Counted from the first letter of the stretch, positions 15,934 through 28,662 are shown. The stretch is DNA of 64,000 bases from Rhodomicrobium sp. Az07 (GCF_018619475.1 NZ_JAHFZG010000014.1:1-64000); one strand, 5' to 3'. A program made the numbers and translations. Notes: generated by a model not told the origin, from the letters alone.

Positions 15934-16251
15934 GTACTCTCCCTCCATCATGAGTATTATGATGTATTGCTCAAGCGGACGCAATACTACTATTGCCGTA
16001 TTTGTATTGAGAATTGCTGAAATGTGTTCAAATTCAACCAATATATTACATAACGTCCTTTATGTTATGCTTAGCCGCCGGACAGATCAATCACACCAAA
16101 TATCTCACTCGACATCAGAGAGTGACGAGATGGCGGGCGTGACATGGATGTTGGGTCTACTCCAGGTTGAAGTGGAATACATCGCCGGGTTCGAGCAACT
16201 TGCTTTGTGAATGACGTCGGTTGCACGAGCCCGGCTTTTCCCGCTCGGAGG

Positions 16252-16488
16252 CTAAATTACGCCTTCATCTCTCGCCCGTCTTAATGCTTGCAATTCCCTT
16301 TGTTTCTTTCTTGCAAGCCATTCCTTTTTCTCCCGAGCTTCGTATTGCTCCTGAAGAAAACGCCTCCCCGCAGCGGATTGAAGGAAGCGCATCTCGTGCT
16401 TTTTTCGTTCCTCTTCCCAATGACGCTTAAGCTGCCAGTATGGAACATATATGAGATCAGGGCTAAGTGTCGGACCATGTTGTGCCAT
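16252..16488 (-). CDS. Small charged hypothetical protein
   Basis: 78 residues, very rich in Glu, Arg, Lys and Gln, predicted as one long helix (HWEEERKKHEMRFLQSA, then QEQYEAREKKEWLARKKQ). It starts at MAQHGPTLSPD. No motif or neighbour gives a role. The upstream 400 bases are non-coding. Confidence 0.45.
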   Translation of the reverse strand: MAQHGPTLSPDLIYVPYWQLKRHWEEERKKHEMRFLQSAAGRRFLQEQYEAREKKEWLARKKQRELQALRRARDEGVI

Positions 16489-16924
16489 TGTTTTGTCTCC
16501 AGAAATTGCTGCTTGAGCGTCACAGAACGGTACTCCTTAGGGGAAGCAGCATTCCCCTGCCCCAGAACCCCTTTGCCCTCCGAACTTTACCTTCACGTTT
16601 TCGTGATAGCTGTGGACCTGCATGCCGACGCTTGGCCGCCGTTGATCCGCCCACGCCGAATAGGCCCAGGTGAAGGGGGCGAACGCTGGTCGTCGGGCCG
16701 TTTCGAAAAGAAGGCGAACCAATGGGCAGCCGAACCTATTCCAGATCCAATAGCATCATAACCGGCACTGCGCCTAGCTCGGTTATCTTTCATTATGCCA
16801 GGGGAAGTCGATGCCCCCCGTTCCTGTCTCGTCAATAATCAATCAATACGACCCTATCCTGACATGGTATCGCCGCAACACCTGACATCAGGTTAGGGTA
16901 TACTTCAACATGACGGGAATCCGG
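16489..16924. other. Gene-free stretch between the small ORF and the CBASS operon
   Basis: About 430 bases with no convincing coding frame; short open frames on both strands lack start signals and protein-like composition. It follows the end of cap3 (downstream side of the CBASS operon) and so may hold its terminator, but I see no clean hairpin with a T-run. Confidence 0.4.
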
Positions 16925-17443
16925 CTAGGTATGATTCGAAGTTAATTGCGCATCCGGCTCTAAATATACACGTTCAGACTTTCCACTCTTAGAATGGAAA
17001 GATATCCAAAGTCCGTGCCCGGATAGTTCCGTGCCCACTATAACCATTAAGAAGCCAGGCAGCTCATGAACAGAACGTCGAACCATTTCGTCCATGCTGT
17101 GCAGGTCCATATATGATGGGGTCGGCCTGCTCTCAGGGTGCGTATGCCAATCTCCCACATAATGTAAGCCCTCTCGAAAAAGCCGCTCTATTTCGATCTG
17201 CTCGTCTCGTCTGCTTGGGAAAAAGCGGAACCTGCGCCGGAAGTCAGAGACACGCGGACCAGTTGCGCGAACGACGGTCCATTCAGGCCCTCTAATTGTC
17301 GCAAAAAGTTGCCCCCCAGATTCTCTGCTCCAAAACGAGCTTTGTCTGTTTCGCTCAAAATGGCCTAAAACGGCAGCATCAAAATGAATAGACACTTCGG
17401 GAACTCCTACTTTTAAAACACTGGGCTGGCTCAGGAATGGCAT
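16925..17443 (-). CDS. cap3: CBASS Cap3: JAB/JAMM isopeptidase
   Basis: 172 residues. JAMM zinc-protease residues are all present: Glu41 in SRESGGQLF, His100 and His102 in GDWHTHPESRP, Ser110 and Asp113 in PSYMDLHSMDEM (H-x-H-x7-S-x2-D). In type II CBASS, Cap3 removes the covalent conjugate that Cap2 makes on the CD-NTase, thereby limiting its activation. Its GTG/ATG region overlaps the end of cap2 by 13 bases. Last gene of the capV-cdn-cap2-cap3 operon. Confidence 0.93.
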   Translation of the reverse strand: MPFLSQPSVLKVGVPEVSIHFDAAVLGHFERNRQSSFWSRESGGQLFATIRGPEWTVVRATGPRVSDFRRRFRFFPSRRDEQIEIERLFREGLHYVGDWHTHPESRPTPSYMDLHSMDEMVRRSVHELPGFLMVIVGTELSGHGLWISFHSKSGKSERVYLEPDAQLTSNHT

Positions 17444-19185
17444 ACGCAGTTCTCATTCTGACGCCAGAAGCCAGCTGTTATAGTACCACCGCAAGGCGGC
17501 TCTCCGTATTGCGAGAGCCATTCGAAAGAGTAATCGGCGTCGGCGGAAGCGAAGGTTGCCTTAGGCGAGATGGAAACCCGGTAGACGGGAGCGCTTGCTC
17601 TTCCTAGCAGCAGATCCAGAGCCAAGCTTGCAATCATCGCCTGAGTAGGAGCCATATCAATTGCACCATACGGACTGGCCCCGCCTCCACATCCGGGAAC
17701 GTGAGGAGGAGCAGATCGCGAAACCGGCACCAGCACTTCACCGGTCTTGCTAAATCCGCAGCGCAGGCAGGTGCCGCCTCCGCCAATAGCTAAAGCATGT
17801 CCTGCAATCGCATAATCTTCGAGCCAGCCATAAAGAACCGGACCCGAAAACTGACCCGCTCGGTGAGCGTCGTTGAGAGCACACTCCGCATTCCAATTGG
17901 CACAAGTGGATAGAACAAGGTCTGCCTTACCAAACATTTCAGGCTCTGCCCTCAAAACTTCCTGCCATTGATTTTTATAGGCGATAACACCGCCGCAAAG
18001 CGGGTAGTTTCGAGAGAAGTGGTTAGCTAATTCTTGTGCCTTATTCTTGCCAACCGACGCAGCCCCCAGTTCGTGTCGCTCGGTGTTGGCCCAAGTCATC
18101 ACCTCGGGATCAATCAATTTCAACGACCCAACCCCACTCTGAAGAAGCAGTTTGGCCACACCCGACCCCAGAGATCCGCAACCGATAACACACACTGTCT
18201 TCGTCAGAAGCTCGTTGGACAAATAGGCTGGTCGACGGCTTTTGGCCTGTTCGATGCGGTTCACCGATAACCTACTCAAACGATATCGCTGGGCCATAAC
18301 TTGTGCCGGTGTGTGCCCGCGCCGAAATCCGCGATTTAGATTGTCTTGAATGGCCCTGCGGGCTCGATTGTCGGATACTGCATCGATTACCACTCCTCCT
18401 GCAGCACCAATGCCATTCTTGGTCGGCCCCATCAAAACGGCGTGTAGCTTGTCGTGCCCCTCTTCAAGCAGCTCATCAAGGATGGCCAACCCGGCATCGG
18501 AACATTTTTCAACAAGATCCCGAAGCCCCACTACATCACTTGGATATTCGGCAGGAGCAGGCAGTGAGTTAAGCCAAAGGGCACAAGCAGCTTGGGTTGA
18601 AACCCCTTGCGCACGACCCTGGTAGTTCCGGAAGAATTGCCGTGCCACCTGTTCGTTTTCTGCCACTACCGTGAGGGCGTGGCCGTAAGCCGTCACAACC
18701 AAACGGCTTGGCGGTCTTAGTTCGAAAAGCGTGTGCAGCCGTTTGTCGTCTCCGACTGATCTGGACCAATAAGCAACAAAGTCATCGATGAAATCAGCAT
18801 CGTTTTCCCCGGCCGCATTCGCTTCTAGCAGCCTCTCGACCTGAGAGAACAGCTCCTCAACAACAACGGATGGGCTATCTGGATCGACGCGGCCGGTGTT
18901 GCCAGTCACGCATATCTTTCCACCACGTTCGATATGCGGACTTTGCAGAAGGGCTGGAGATCCCGTCACACAAAAAATAGGCTCGGAATAGGGGAAAAAG
19001 CGGTCCAGAAGCAGATGCAGGCACCCACTAGGCTCCCGTGGGATAATCCACCCCGCAGTAATATCCCATGCTGACCACCTTGTGAGGTCGACTGAACTTA
19101 ATTGAGTTGCCTCGCGAAAGCGGCCCCGCACCCACCCAGCCACTTTTGCGACTGCTTCATCGTGGCGAACACCGAGAAACGCCAC
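17431..19185 (-). CDS. cap2: CBASS Cap2: E2-E1 ubiquitin-transfer fusion
   Basis: 584 residues, GTG start. The N-terminal E2-like domain has its catalytic Cys at position 92 in HIERGGKICVTG. The C-terminal ThiF/E1 adenylation domain has the nucleotide loop VIGCGSLGSGVAKLLLQSG, metal/ATP region LIDPEVMTWANTERH and a second catalytic Cys candidate in LSTCANWNAEC; CxxC pairs (CLRCG) suggest structural zinc. Cap2 joins the C-terminus of the CD-NTase to target proteins to prime signalling. The partner CD-NTase ends in Gly, as the mechanism requires. Four bases separate it from the upstream CD-NTase. Confidence 0.95.
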   Translation of the reverse strand: MAFLGVRHDEAVAKVAGWVRGRFREATQLSSVDLTRWSAWDITAGWIIPREPSGCLHLLLDRFFPYSEPIFCVTGSPALLQSPHIERGGKICVTGNTGRVDPDSPSVVVEELFSQVERLLEANAAGENDADFIDDFVAYWSRSVGDDKRLHTLFELRPPSRLVVTAYGHALTVVAENEQVARQFFRNYQGRAQGVSTQAACALWLNSLPAPAEYPSDVVGLRDLVEKCSDAGLAILDELLEEGHDKLHAVLMGPTKNGIGAAGGVVIDAVSDNRARRAIQDNLNRGFRRGHTPAQVMAQRYRLSRLSVNRIEQAKSRRPAYLSNELLTKTVCVIGCGSLGSGVAKLLLQSGVGSLKLIDPEVMTWANTERHELGAASVGKNKAQELANHFSRNYPLCGGVIAYKNQWQEVLRAEPEMFGKADLVLSTCANWNAECALNDAHRAGQFSGPVLYGWLEDYAIAGHALAIGGGGTCLRCGFSKTGEVLVPVSRSAPPHVPGCGGGASPYGAIDMAPTQAMIASLALDLLLGRASAPVYRVSISPKATFASADADYSFEWLSQYGEPPCGGTITAGFWRQNENCVCHS

Positions 19186-19188
19186 GTG

Positions 19189-20229
19189 CTAGCCAAACCT
19201 TTTGCCATAGCGCCCGCCTCCTTGCTTTTGCACTGCAGCAGAAGGTGCCCCTAACGCCTCAGCGAAGGCCTTTTTTCCCTCGGGCTCAGGTTGTTTCGCA
19301 AACCAGTCCGAAGCGAAAAACTTGTCCCACGCCGCCATCGCTTGCGCATGGGTGCACTCGGGATCGTTTAGAATATCCAGATGAGCCAGTTTTTCTTCCA
19401 ATTGAAGACGAAAGAATTCAGGTCTTCCGTCTTCCTCGCGATTAATGTTCTCATTCAACGTCGGATGAGTGATAAGCTTTTGAGTCTGAAGCCTACTTTC
19501 GATTGCCTTGCAGGTTCTTATGAGCGATTCATCGTCGCGTCCCGCGTACTTAACAAAATTATCCGAGGTCAACTTTGTGATCATGAATCCGGTCGCGATT
19601 TGTCCTTTCCAGGAAGTCCGGCTCCGCGCAAACGCTTTCAGAAGCTTGACCACCCGCAAAAACTGCCCCTCCGATTCCTCAAAATCAGGGCTTAGGGCCT
19701 TGTTCTGGCGCTTGAACCAATCAGTAACAGCTCGCGGATCGGAGGTTTTCCAATCTGCACTAGCGAGCTCATACTTCTTTTCCTCCTGCCCCGTCCACGG
19801 GTTTCGTTCAATGACTCTTCTATAAGAGGGTAGGTCGATGTGGTAGCCTTCGTTGTAATAGACGCGAACGCAATTCTTTAGGACCTCGGGTGCCTTCTTA
19901 AATCGATCATCTTGAGCCGCATCACAAATCATCTGACGCACCTGAAGCGCGCTCAGTTCGCCACCCTTGGGGCCAACCAGGTCTTCCTTTCGGAAGTAAA
20001 TGCCGTCGTCAATATCGTAATCGTTGCTTGCCTCCTGAATCATCGTGTGCATCGAATACGAACCTTGAGAATGCATACCGATCAGCTTCGGTTTATCGGC
20101 CGCGGCAAGATTACTGCGAACGCGATCTCTATTTGAATTACGCCTTTTACGCATTGCAGTGACGTCTTCAGAAGGCAATGCAACCGCGTCGCTGTAAAAT
20201 GACAAAATCAGAGCAGAGGTGTTATACAT
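19189..20229 (-). CDS. CBASS CD-NTase (DncV-like cyclic-nucleotide synthase)
   Basis: 346 residues. Catalytic features: GSYSM at residues 56-60, Asp72 and Asp74 in DYDIDDGIYF, and a third acidic residue, Asp132, in YHIDLPS. This pattern is closest to DncV. On phage infection such enzymes make a cyclic di- or trinucleotide that activates the effector; DncV itself makes 3',3'-cGAMP. The last residues are GKRFG: a terminal Gly for Cap2 conjugation. The ATG overlaps the stop of capV by 8 bases. The first 40 residues are AT-rich coding, in keeping with horizontal transfer. Confidence 0.95.
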   Translation of the reverse strand: MYNTSALILSFYSDAVALPSEDVTAMRKRRNSNRDRVRSNLAAADKPKLIGMHSQGSYSMHTMIQEASNDYDIDDGIYFRKEDLVGPKGGELSALQVRQMICDAAQDDRFKKAPEVLKNCVRVYYNEGYHIDLPSYRRVIERNPWTGQEEKKYELASADWKTSDPRAVTDWFKRQNKALSPDFEESEGQFLRVVKLLKAFARSRTSWKGQIATGFMITKLTSDNFVKYAGRDDESLIRTCKAIESRLQTQKLITHPTLNENINREEDGRPEFFRLQLEEKLAHLDILNDPECTHAQAMAAWDKFFASDWFAKQPEPEGKKAFAEALGAPSAAVQKQGGGRYGKRFG

Positions 20230-21328
20230 TCTCTTGCACTTTCTCGTTTTCCGGTAAGCTCATAAAGAGTGACCTGATTGCAGCCCCATCCGGGTCGTTG
20301 GGGTCGTCACATCTGCTTTTTGTTAAATCCACGTCGGTGCGGGCCTGGTTGACCAGCGCATCCATGGCGCGTGGCGTGGCATTATCCATATCAAGGTAAG
20401 GAAGAAGGCTGGCCGCCACTTTATCGCTTGGGAAACGGTAAACTTTTACCGTTCGTCCTTGCCTCGCGAGTTCATTCGCAAGCAACCGTGCCATATGGTC
20501 AAAAGCTGATTCTTGAGCCGCTAGGCTGAGCTGAGCGGCTTTCGCACCGAACTTCCAGCCCCATAGACCTCGGTCCAGATCATCGGAAGAAACCTGTTCA
20601 CCCTCAGGACGGGGGCAGGTGCCCATAGCGAATATCTCTATGGGAATTGAGGGCTCCGTTGCCCTCAAGGCATCCAAGAGGCCCACAAGAACAGGGTTAT
20701 TAGCCCAAAGCCCACCATCGGCGAAGACCCGCTCCACACCCAGGCCGTCATTCGGTTTGACGGCAGCCAGCGAGCGGAAAATCGGCGCAGCAGTCGTCGC
20801 GAGGCACACATCTACAAGTCGGTAATCGTCGTCCCGTTTGCCACCAAGGTGAGCGGTTTTAAACACATAGGCACGATGGCGGCTTAACTCCACGCTTGGA
20901 ACGGCTACCGCAATTTGGCGCTGGCTATAGAGGCTTCCCAAGGTGGCCTCGCCCAGCACGCCGGTCAGAGCTTTTTCCAGCGCTTCCGCACCTCGCGCGA
21001 GGCTTCGACTTCGTCCGATAAAATTTCGGATAACCCGCCAGTCATTGTAGATCGGTTGCTGGAAAATTTGCGGACCATGTTGACGGTAAAGATCAACAAC
21101 CTTGTCCATACTCACACCAGCTGCCGCAGCACACCCTACGAGGGCACCAGTGCTGGTGCCGACGATCAGGTCGAACCCCTTTCCAAGGTCTAGAGATTGA
21201 ACCCCACGGAGGCGCGCATATACGTTCAGAAGACCGTGCAAATAGGCGGCGGTGTAGATACCACGCGTACCTCCACCGTCCAGGCTCAATACCCTATAAG
21301 CTCGAGGTTTGTTTTCATGTAGAATCAT
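20222..21328 (-). CDS. capV: CBASS effector CapV: patatin-like phospholipase
   Basis: 368 residues. Patatin fold: oxyanion loop DGGGTRG at residues 17-23, nucleophile elbow GTSTG at 57-61 (Ser59) and the catalytic Asp204 in FADGGLWANNP. In the CapV-DncV pairing, the enzyme is switched on by cyclic GMP-AMP and degrades the cell membrane, killing the infected cell. First gene of the operon, ahead of the CD-NTase, as in the canonical Vibrio cholerae El Tor layout. Intact. Confidence 0.95.
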   Translation of the reverse strand: MILHENKPRAYRVLSLDGGGTRGIYTAAYLHGLLNVYARLRGVQSLDLGKGFDLIVGTSTGALVGCAAAAGVSMDKVVDLYRQHGPQIFQQPIYNDWRVIRNFIGRSRSLARGAEALEKALTGVLGEATLGSLYSQRQIAVAVPSVELSRHRAYVFKTAHLGGKRDDDYRLVDVCLATTAAPIFRSLAAVKPNDGLGVERVFADGGLWANNPVLVGLLDALRATEPSIPIEIFAMGTCPRPEGEQVSSDDLDRGLWGWKFGAKAAQLSLAAQESAFDHMARLLANELARQGRTVKVYRFPSDKVAASLLPYLDMDNATPRAMDALVNQARTDVDLTKSRCDDPNDPDGAAIRSLFMSLPENEKVQENV

Positions 21329-21391
21329 AGCGGGAGCGTAGGCTTACCCGCTGATTCGCGCAAGTACGAAAGGTGAACTTTTCTCAGTGGC

Positions 21392-24300
21392 TTATGCGGC
21401 CTGAGCCCACGACGCAGAAAGTAACTCCGCCTGCCTAAGCACGGTCTGAACCGCAGAATCCTGCAAATCTGGCGGATATCCATACTTGCGGAGGATCTTT
21501 TTCACGAGCACGCGGAGACGCGCACGCGCGGCGTCGCGATGCATCCAGTCGACCGTGATATTGGATTTGAGGCTGTTGAGGAGCTCAAAGGCGATGACCT
21601 TCAGCTTCGGCTCGCCCATGAGTTCCCGCGCGCTCTGGTTCTCGGCCAGAGCGTCATAAAAAGCGATCTCCTGTTCATTAAGGCCCGTCTCCTCACCACG
21701 TTGACGCGCTGCCTTGATGTCCTTGGCGAGCTTGATCAGCTCTTCCAATACCTGCACCGTCGTGAGGGCGTTGCTGTGGTAGCGCGCGATGGCTTCCTCC
21801 AGCCGCTCTGAAAACGCTTTCGAGAGGGTAGCATTGACCCGCGCCTGCGCCCGGACTTCCCCATTTATAAGCTTACGCAGGGCCTCCAGCGCGAGGTTCT
21901 TCTTGTCCAGGTTCTGGACCTCGGCCAAAAACTCATCCGAAAGGATGGAAATATCCGGGGTCTCCATCCCGACGGCGCCCATGATGTCCACGATTTCCGT
22001 CGAGACAACCGCCCGGCTGAGTATCTGCCGGATGGCGAGTTCCCGATCGGCCAGGCTCTTCCCGGTGCCGGGGGTGCTTTTGCTCAGCGCCACCCGAATG
22101 GCCTGGAAGAAGCCCACTTCATCCCGTATTTCCTGAGCCTCCTCACTCGCAGCGGCCAGCGCATACGCCTTTCCCAGATTCAGCACCACATCGTCGAGGC
22201 GCCGGAGCGCTCGTTTCTTACCCTCTTCGGTGGTTTCGCGCGCGGCATCGCGTTGCTGGAGGCCGAGGACCCAATCTATCGCCCCGGCCATCGTCGCCAG
22301 GCGCAGTTTAGCGCTGCCGTCGACTTCCAGCGCAGGCCGGTAATCGAAGCCGCCCGCCGTATCGGGCTGGAACATCGCCCGCACGATCTCGTACTTCTCC
22401 TGCATCACGGCGACGGCCTCGCCTTCGTCGATGCCGACCTGCGTGCGGTCCTGCGTGGAGTATTGATTCAGTGCCGATTTGAGGTTCTGCGCAATGCCGA
22501 TGTAATCGACTATGAGCCCGGCGGGCTTGTCGCGGAACACCCGGTTGACCCGCGCGATGGCCTGCATCAGGCCGTGTCCCTGCATCGGCTTGTCGATATA
22601 CATTGTGTGCATGCACGGGGCATCGAAGCCGGTCAGCCACATGTCGCGTACGATGACGAGCTTCAACGGATCGTCAGCTGCCTTTGCACGCTTGGCGAGG
22701 AGGTCACGCCGGGCTTTGGGCCGTTTCCCGATATGGGGCTGGTAGGAGGCCGGATCGGAGGCCGCTCCCGTCATCACGACCTTGATGGCCCCCTTCTCAT
22801 CGTCATCGCTGTGCCACTCAGGGCGCAGCTTGACGATCTCCTCATAGAGGGCGACGGCGATGCGGCGGCTCATGCAGACAATCATCGCCTTGCCGTTCAG
22901 GGCCGCGACCCGCTCTTCAAAATGCTTGACCAGGTCAGCCGCGATCAGGCGGAGGCGTTTCGGCGCACCGACGACTTCCTCCACCGATGACAGCCGCTTG
23001 CTGAGGCGCGCCTCATCGGCTTCGCTAAGGTCCTCGGTCTCTGCAGCAACTGCTGCGTCAATCGTCGGCTTCTCGTCTTCTGCAAGCTCCACCCGCGCCA
23101 GACGGCTCTCGTAGTAGATGGGGACGGTGGCGCCATCCTCGACGGCACGGCTGATGTCGTAAACGTCGATGTATTGGCCGAAGACCGCCGGTGTGTTGAC
23201 ATCGGTCGCTTCAATCGGGGTGCCGGTAAAGCCAATGAAGGAGGCGTTCGGCAATGCGTCCCGCAGGTATTTGGCGAAGCCGTAGGAAATCTCGCCGGTC
23301 TTGGCCGCGACCTTGGCTTTGAACCCGTACTGGCTGCGATGCGCTTCGTCGGCGATGACGACGACGTTGTGGCGGTTTGTGAGCAGCGGAAAATCCCGCT
23401 CTCCGTCTTCCGGCGAGAACTTCTGGATGGTGGTGAAGATCACCCCACCCGATGGCCGATCAAGCAAGTCCCGAAGCTTCGCCCTGGAATCCGCCTGCAC
23501 CGGCGTCTGCCGCAGCAGCGCCTTGCACATGGCGAATGTGCCGAGCAACTGATCGTCGAGATCGTTGCGGTCGGTCAGCACCACGAGCGTCGGGTTAGCG
23601 AGCGCGGGGTGCTTGATGATTTGCCCGGCGTAAAACGCCATGAGGAGGCTCTTGCCGGAGCCCTGCGTATGCCAGATGACGCCGATGCGGCGATCCCCTT
23701 CCGGCCGCGTCGCGGCCACCGTGCTCTTCACGGCTTCGCGCACAGCGTGGAACTGGTGATAGCCCGCGAGGATCTTCACCGTCTCGCTCTGGCCGTCCTT
23801 CGTTTCGATCTGCCCGAAGACGATGAAATCGCGCAGCAGGTCGAGGAAGCGCCTTTTCTCGAAGACGCCCTTGAGGGTGGTTTCAAGCTCGGGTGTGCCC
23901 TTTGGCGCCACATCCTGGCCGTCGATGGTCCGCCACGGCATGAACCGCTCGCGGTCGGCGGTGAGCGACCCGACGCGCGCGTTCAAACCGTCCGAAATCA
24001 CAAGCGCGGCGTTGATGCGGAAAACCGACGGGATCTGCGCCTTGTAGGTCTGAAGCTGGTTGAACGCCCCCTCAAGCGTGGCGTTCTCATCGCCGGGGTT
24101 CTTGAGCTCCACGACGGCGAGCGGCAGGCCGTTGATGAAAATCACCACGTCGGGACGGCGGTTGGCCTTGTTCTCGATGACCGTAAACTGGTTCACGGCG
24201 AGCCAGTCGTTTGCCTCCACATCATCGAAATCGATCAGGCGGACGGCATCGCCCTTGAGGACGCCGTCTTCGCCGTAAAACTGGACCGGCACGCCCTCAA

Positions 24301-24576
24301 TGAGAAATTGATGCAGGCGCTGGTTTTCGTCGATGAGGTCCGGGTATGCCGCCTGCTGGAGGCGGCGCAGGGCGTCGTCGCGCGCGTCGGGCGGGATGGC
24401 GGGGTTGAGCCTTGCAATGGCGCTCTTGAGGCGCGCAAGCAGGAACACGTCGCCATAGCTGAGCCGTTCAGAAGCGTTGGTATCGGGAGCGATTTCGGGG
24501 CCGGGCCTGTAGCCGTAGCCAAGCTCCTGCAAATAGGCGATGGCTGCTTCTTCGACGTGGTTTTCGTTGAAGGTGC

Positions 24577-24580
<4 letters not shown>
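21392..24580 (-). CDS. hsdR: Type I restriction enzyme R subunit
   Basis: 1062 residues from the ATG at 24580, which overlaps the hsdS stop (ATGA); an upstream in-frame ATG at 24676 lies inside hsdS and is unlikely. N-terminal PD-(D/E)xK nuclease: [21 protein letters not shown]. Motor domain: P-loop [15 protein letters not shown]-box-like [18 protein letters not shown], and motif VI region [18 protein letters not shown]-terminal helical region is normal. It cuts and translocates DNA when bound to HsdM/HsdS. Fully intact. Confidence 0.95.
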
Positions 24581-25901
<1,321 letters not shown>

Positions 25902-25905
<4 letters not shown>

Positions 25906-26996
25906 CGCCCCCCCGACACATCTAGAAAGAGCCGCACGAGAGGCGCGTTGATGTAGTAGTTCGCACGTCCGGCATGATGTTTGTCCACAAACCCGTGTTC
26001 GGCCAGAGTATCCAGATACTTGGCCGCCGTCTGCCGGGTCACACCGAGATCCGCCACCACGAACTCAATTCGCGTATAGGGGTGGCGGAACATGTTGTTC
26101 AGCAGGTCCTGCGAGTAGAGCTTCGGGAGCTTGTCCCGCATCCGGTGTTTCACGTCAGCCATCTGGCTGCGAATGCCTTCGATCAAGGCGAGTGTGGTCT
26201 GGGCCGTCACCGCAACCGCCTCCAGCATGTAAAGCACCCATGCTTCCCAGGCGCCCTCGTCGCGAACGGCTTGCAAGAGGCGGTAATAATCATCCTTGGT
26301 CCGGGTGATGTGTCGGCTGAGATAAAGGCTTGGGATATCCAGCAAACCGGCGCGCGTGAGGTAGAGCACATTTAGAATGCGCCCGATGCGGCCATTTCCG
26401 TCCGAAAACGGATGGATGCTTTCAAACTGGTGGTGGATGAGCGTCATCTTGATCAGCGGATCAAGCGTGCATGCCTCGTCGTCATTGATGAATCGCTCCA
26501 GCGCGGTCATGTGAGCCACGATCTCATTGGCGTCTTGCGGCGGCACGTAAACGGTATCGCCGGTCCGGTCATGCTTAAGGGCGGTACCCGGCGTCGTCCG
26601 AAAACCGTCGTCGCGCCCCTTCAGGAGGCGGTACATCGCGATCAGCGTATTGTTGGCGATGACACCATGTGTCCGATGCAGGCGGTCAAAACCCAGCTTC
26701 AGCGCGTCGCGATAGAGCGCGACCTCCTTGGCTGCCGGGGAGTCCGGTCCTTCCGGAAACAATTCTGCCTGAAATAGCTCGTCCTGCGTGGTGACGATGT
26801 TTTCGATTTCCGAACTTGCCTTTGCCTCCTGCAAGGCGAGCGTATCGATAAGGATGCCCTGATTGGGGATAACAGCCGCGCGTCCCTTAAGCTCCGCCAA
26901 AGCCCGATTGGCTTTCGCCAACGCCTTCAGGACCGCCACGGTTTCAAGTTCCACGGGCGGGGGCAATGGAGGAATAGAGTACGTCGGTTTTAACAT
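25902..26996 (-). CDS. Fic-domain protein embedded in the restriction operon
   Basis: 364 residues. The Fic active site is HPFSDGNGRIGRIL (canonical HPFxDGNGRxxR), the N-terminal inhibitory helix has SSEIENIVTT (S/T-x-x-x-E-x pattern), and the C-terminus ends in a winged-helix-like DNA-binding domain (TRIEFVVADLGVTRQTAAKYLD). Fic enzymes usually AMPylate protein targets. It sits between hsdM and hsdS with overlap to hsdS, so it is cotranscribed with the restriction system, an arrangement seen in some type I loci. It may regulate restriction, or be a toxin kept in check by its helix. Confidence 0.92.
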
Positions 26997-27078
26997 GTCG
27001 GGTCTTATATGTTAAAGAAACGGGCTTTTGTTAACATGTCAGCGGGATATGTCAGGGAATAGCGGCTTCGTTGACACA

Positions 27079-28662
27079 TCACGGCCTCACCAACGTCAGA
27101 CGTTCTCGGATGGTCGCCGTCAAAGCCTCGCTTTCCGCAAACTGCTCCTCCAGCCTGGCCTGAAGCGCCGCGAAACGCTCCTTGAAGGGCACCTCGTCGT
27201 CTTCGGCATCCGCCGCGCCGACATAGCGGCCGGGGGTGAGCACGAAGCCGTGGCCCTTGATTTCTTCCACCTTGGCGGATTTGCAGAAACCCGGCTCATC
27301 GACGTAATCGCCCGCCCCGTCTTCCCCGCGCCAGGCGTGGTAGGCTTTCGCGATCCTCTCGATGTCGTCGTCCGAGAACTCCTTGCGCGTGCGGTCCACC
27401 AGCGTGCCGAGCTTGCGCGCATCGATGAACAGCACCTCGCCGCGCCGGTCGCGGAAGCGGCCGTTCCTCTTGTTTCGCGCCAGAAACCAGAGACAGGCCG
27501 GGATCTGCGTCGAGTAGAAGAGTTGCCCCGGCAGCGCGATCATGCAGTCGACTACGTCCTCCTCGACCATTGCCTTGCGGATGTCGCCTTCGCCGCTCTG
27601 CATGGATGACATGGAGCCGTTGGCCAGCACCACACCAGCGGTGCCGCTTGGCGCAAGCTGCCAGAGGATATGTTGAAGCCACGCATAGTTGGCGTTCCCG
27701 GCTGGCGGGATGCCGTATTTCCAGCGGGGGTCTTCCTTCAGGCGTTCGCCGCCCCAGTCCGACACGTTGAACGGCGGATTGGCGAGGATGAAGTCGAAGC
27801 GCTTGTCGCGCCACTCGTTCTTGAGAAAGCTGCCTTCATTGTTCCAGGCGATGCCGCTGGCGTCGATGCCGCGCACCGCGAGGTTCATCTTGGCGAGGCG
27901 CCAGGTCGTGTAGTTGCTTTCCTGCCCGTAGATTGCGAGGTCGCCGATGCGGCCGCCATGCGCCTTCAAGAAGCGCTCAGCCTGGACGAACATGCCGCCG
28001 GAGCCGCAGCATGGGTCATAGACGCGCCCTTCGATCCCCTTCGCCGGGTTGGGGAAGGGTTCGAGCATCTCCACAAGCACGCGCACGACCGAGCGGGGCG
28101 TGTAGAATTCGCCGCCGCGCTTGCCTTCCGACCCGGCAAATCCGCCGAGGAAATATTCGTAGACGCGCCCGAGGAGATCGCGGGCCTGCCCCGCTTCCTG
28201 ATGCAGGGCTATCCCGGAAATCAGGTCGATCAACTCGCCCAGCATGATCTTGTCGAGAGCCGGACGGGCATAATCCTTGGGCAGAACGCCTTTCAGTGTC
28301 GGGTTGGCATTTTCGATGGCACCCATCGCATCGTCGATGAGCTTGCCGATGGTCGGGAGCTTGGCGTTAGCCTGCAAATGCGCCCAGCGGGCCTCCTTGG
28401 GCACCCAGAAGATGTTCTCGGCCAGATATTCGTCCTGATCCTCGGCCGTGGCCGGATCGTCGGCGAGAAGTTCCGCATGCTTGGCTTCGAACCGCTGCGA
28501 GATGTGGCGCAGGAAAATGAGTCCCAGCACAACGTGCTTGTAATCGGAGGGCTCAAGGTTCTTGCGGAGCTTGTCGGCCGCCAGAAAGAGCTGGGCTTCA
28601 AAGCCGAGATTGGCGCCATTGCCGTTCTTTGCTTTGGCAGATCCGTTTGGTTTCCGAGCCAT
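27079..28662 (-). CDS. hsdM: Type I restriction-modification DNA methylase M
   Basis: 527 residues. The HsdM N-terminal helical domain ([20 protein letters not shown]) is followed by SAM motif [13 protein letters not shown] and catalytic motif [16 protein letters not shown] (NPPF) for N6-adenine methylation. It protects the host DNA and with HsdS forms the core of the restriction complex. It heads the operon hsdM-fic-hsdS-hsdR, in the usual M-S-R order with Fic inserted. Confidence 0.95.
   Translation of the reverse strand: MARKPNGSAKAKNGNGANLGFEAQLFLAADKLRKNLEPSDYKHVVLGLIFLRHISQRFEAKHAELLADDPATAEDQDEYLAENIFWVPKEARWAHLQANAKLPTIGKLIDDAMGAIENANPTLKGVLPKDYARPALDKIMLGELIDLISGIALHQEAGQARDLLGRVYEYFLGGFAGSEGKRGGEFYTPRSVVRVLVEMLEPFPNPAKGIEGRVYDPCCGSGGMFVQAERFLKAHGGRIGDLAIYGQESNYTTWRLAKMNLAVRGIDASGIAWNNEGSFLKNEWRDKRFDFILANPPFNVSDWGGERLKEDPRWKYGIPPAGNANYAWLQHILWQLAPSGTAGVVLANGSMSSMQSGEGDIRKAMVEEDVVDCMIALPGQLFYSTQIPACLWFLARNKRNGRFRDRRGEVLFIDARKLGTLVDRTRKEFSDDDIERIAKAYHAWRGEDGAGDYVDEPGFCKSAKVEEIKGHGFVLTPGRYVGAADAEDDEVPFKERFAALQARLEEQFAESEALTATIRERLTLVRP

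Noticed and set aside
16593-16835. 80-codon minus-strand frame in the gap before the CBASS operon
   Set aside because: No ribosome site, low-complexity Arg/Ser/Gly composition, no recognisable domain.
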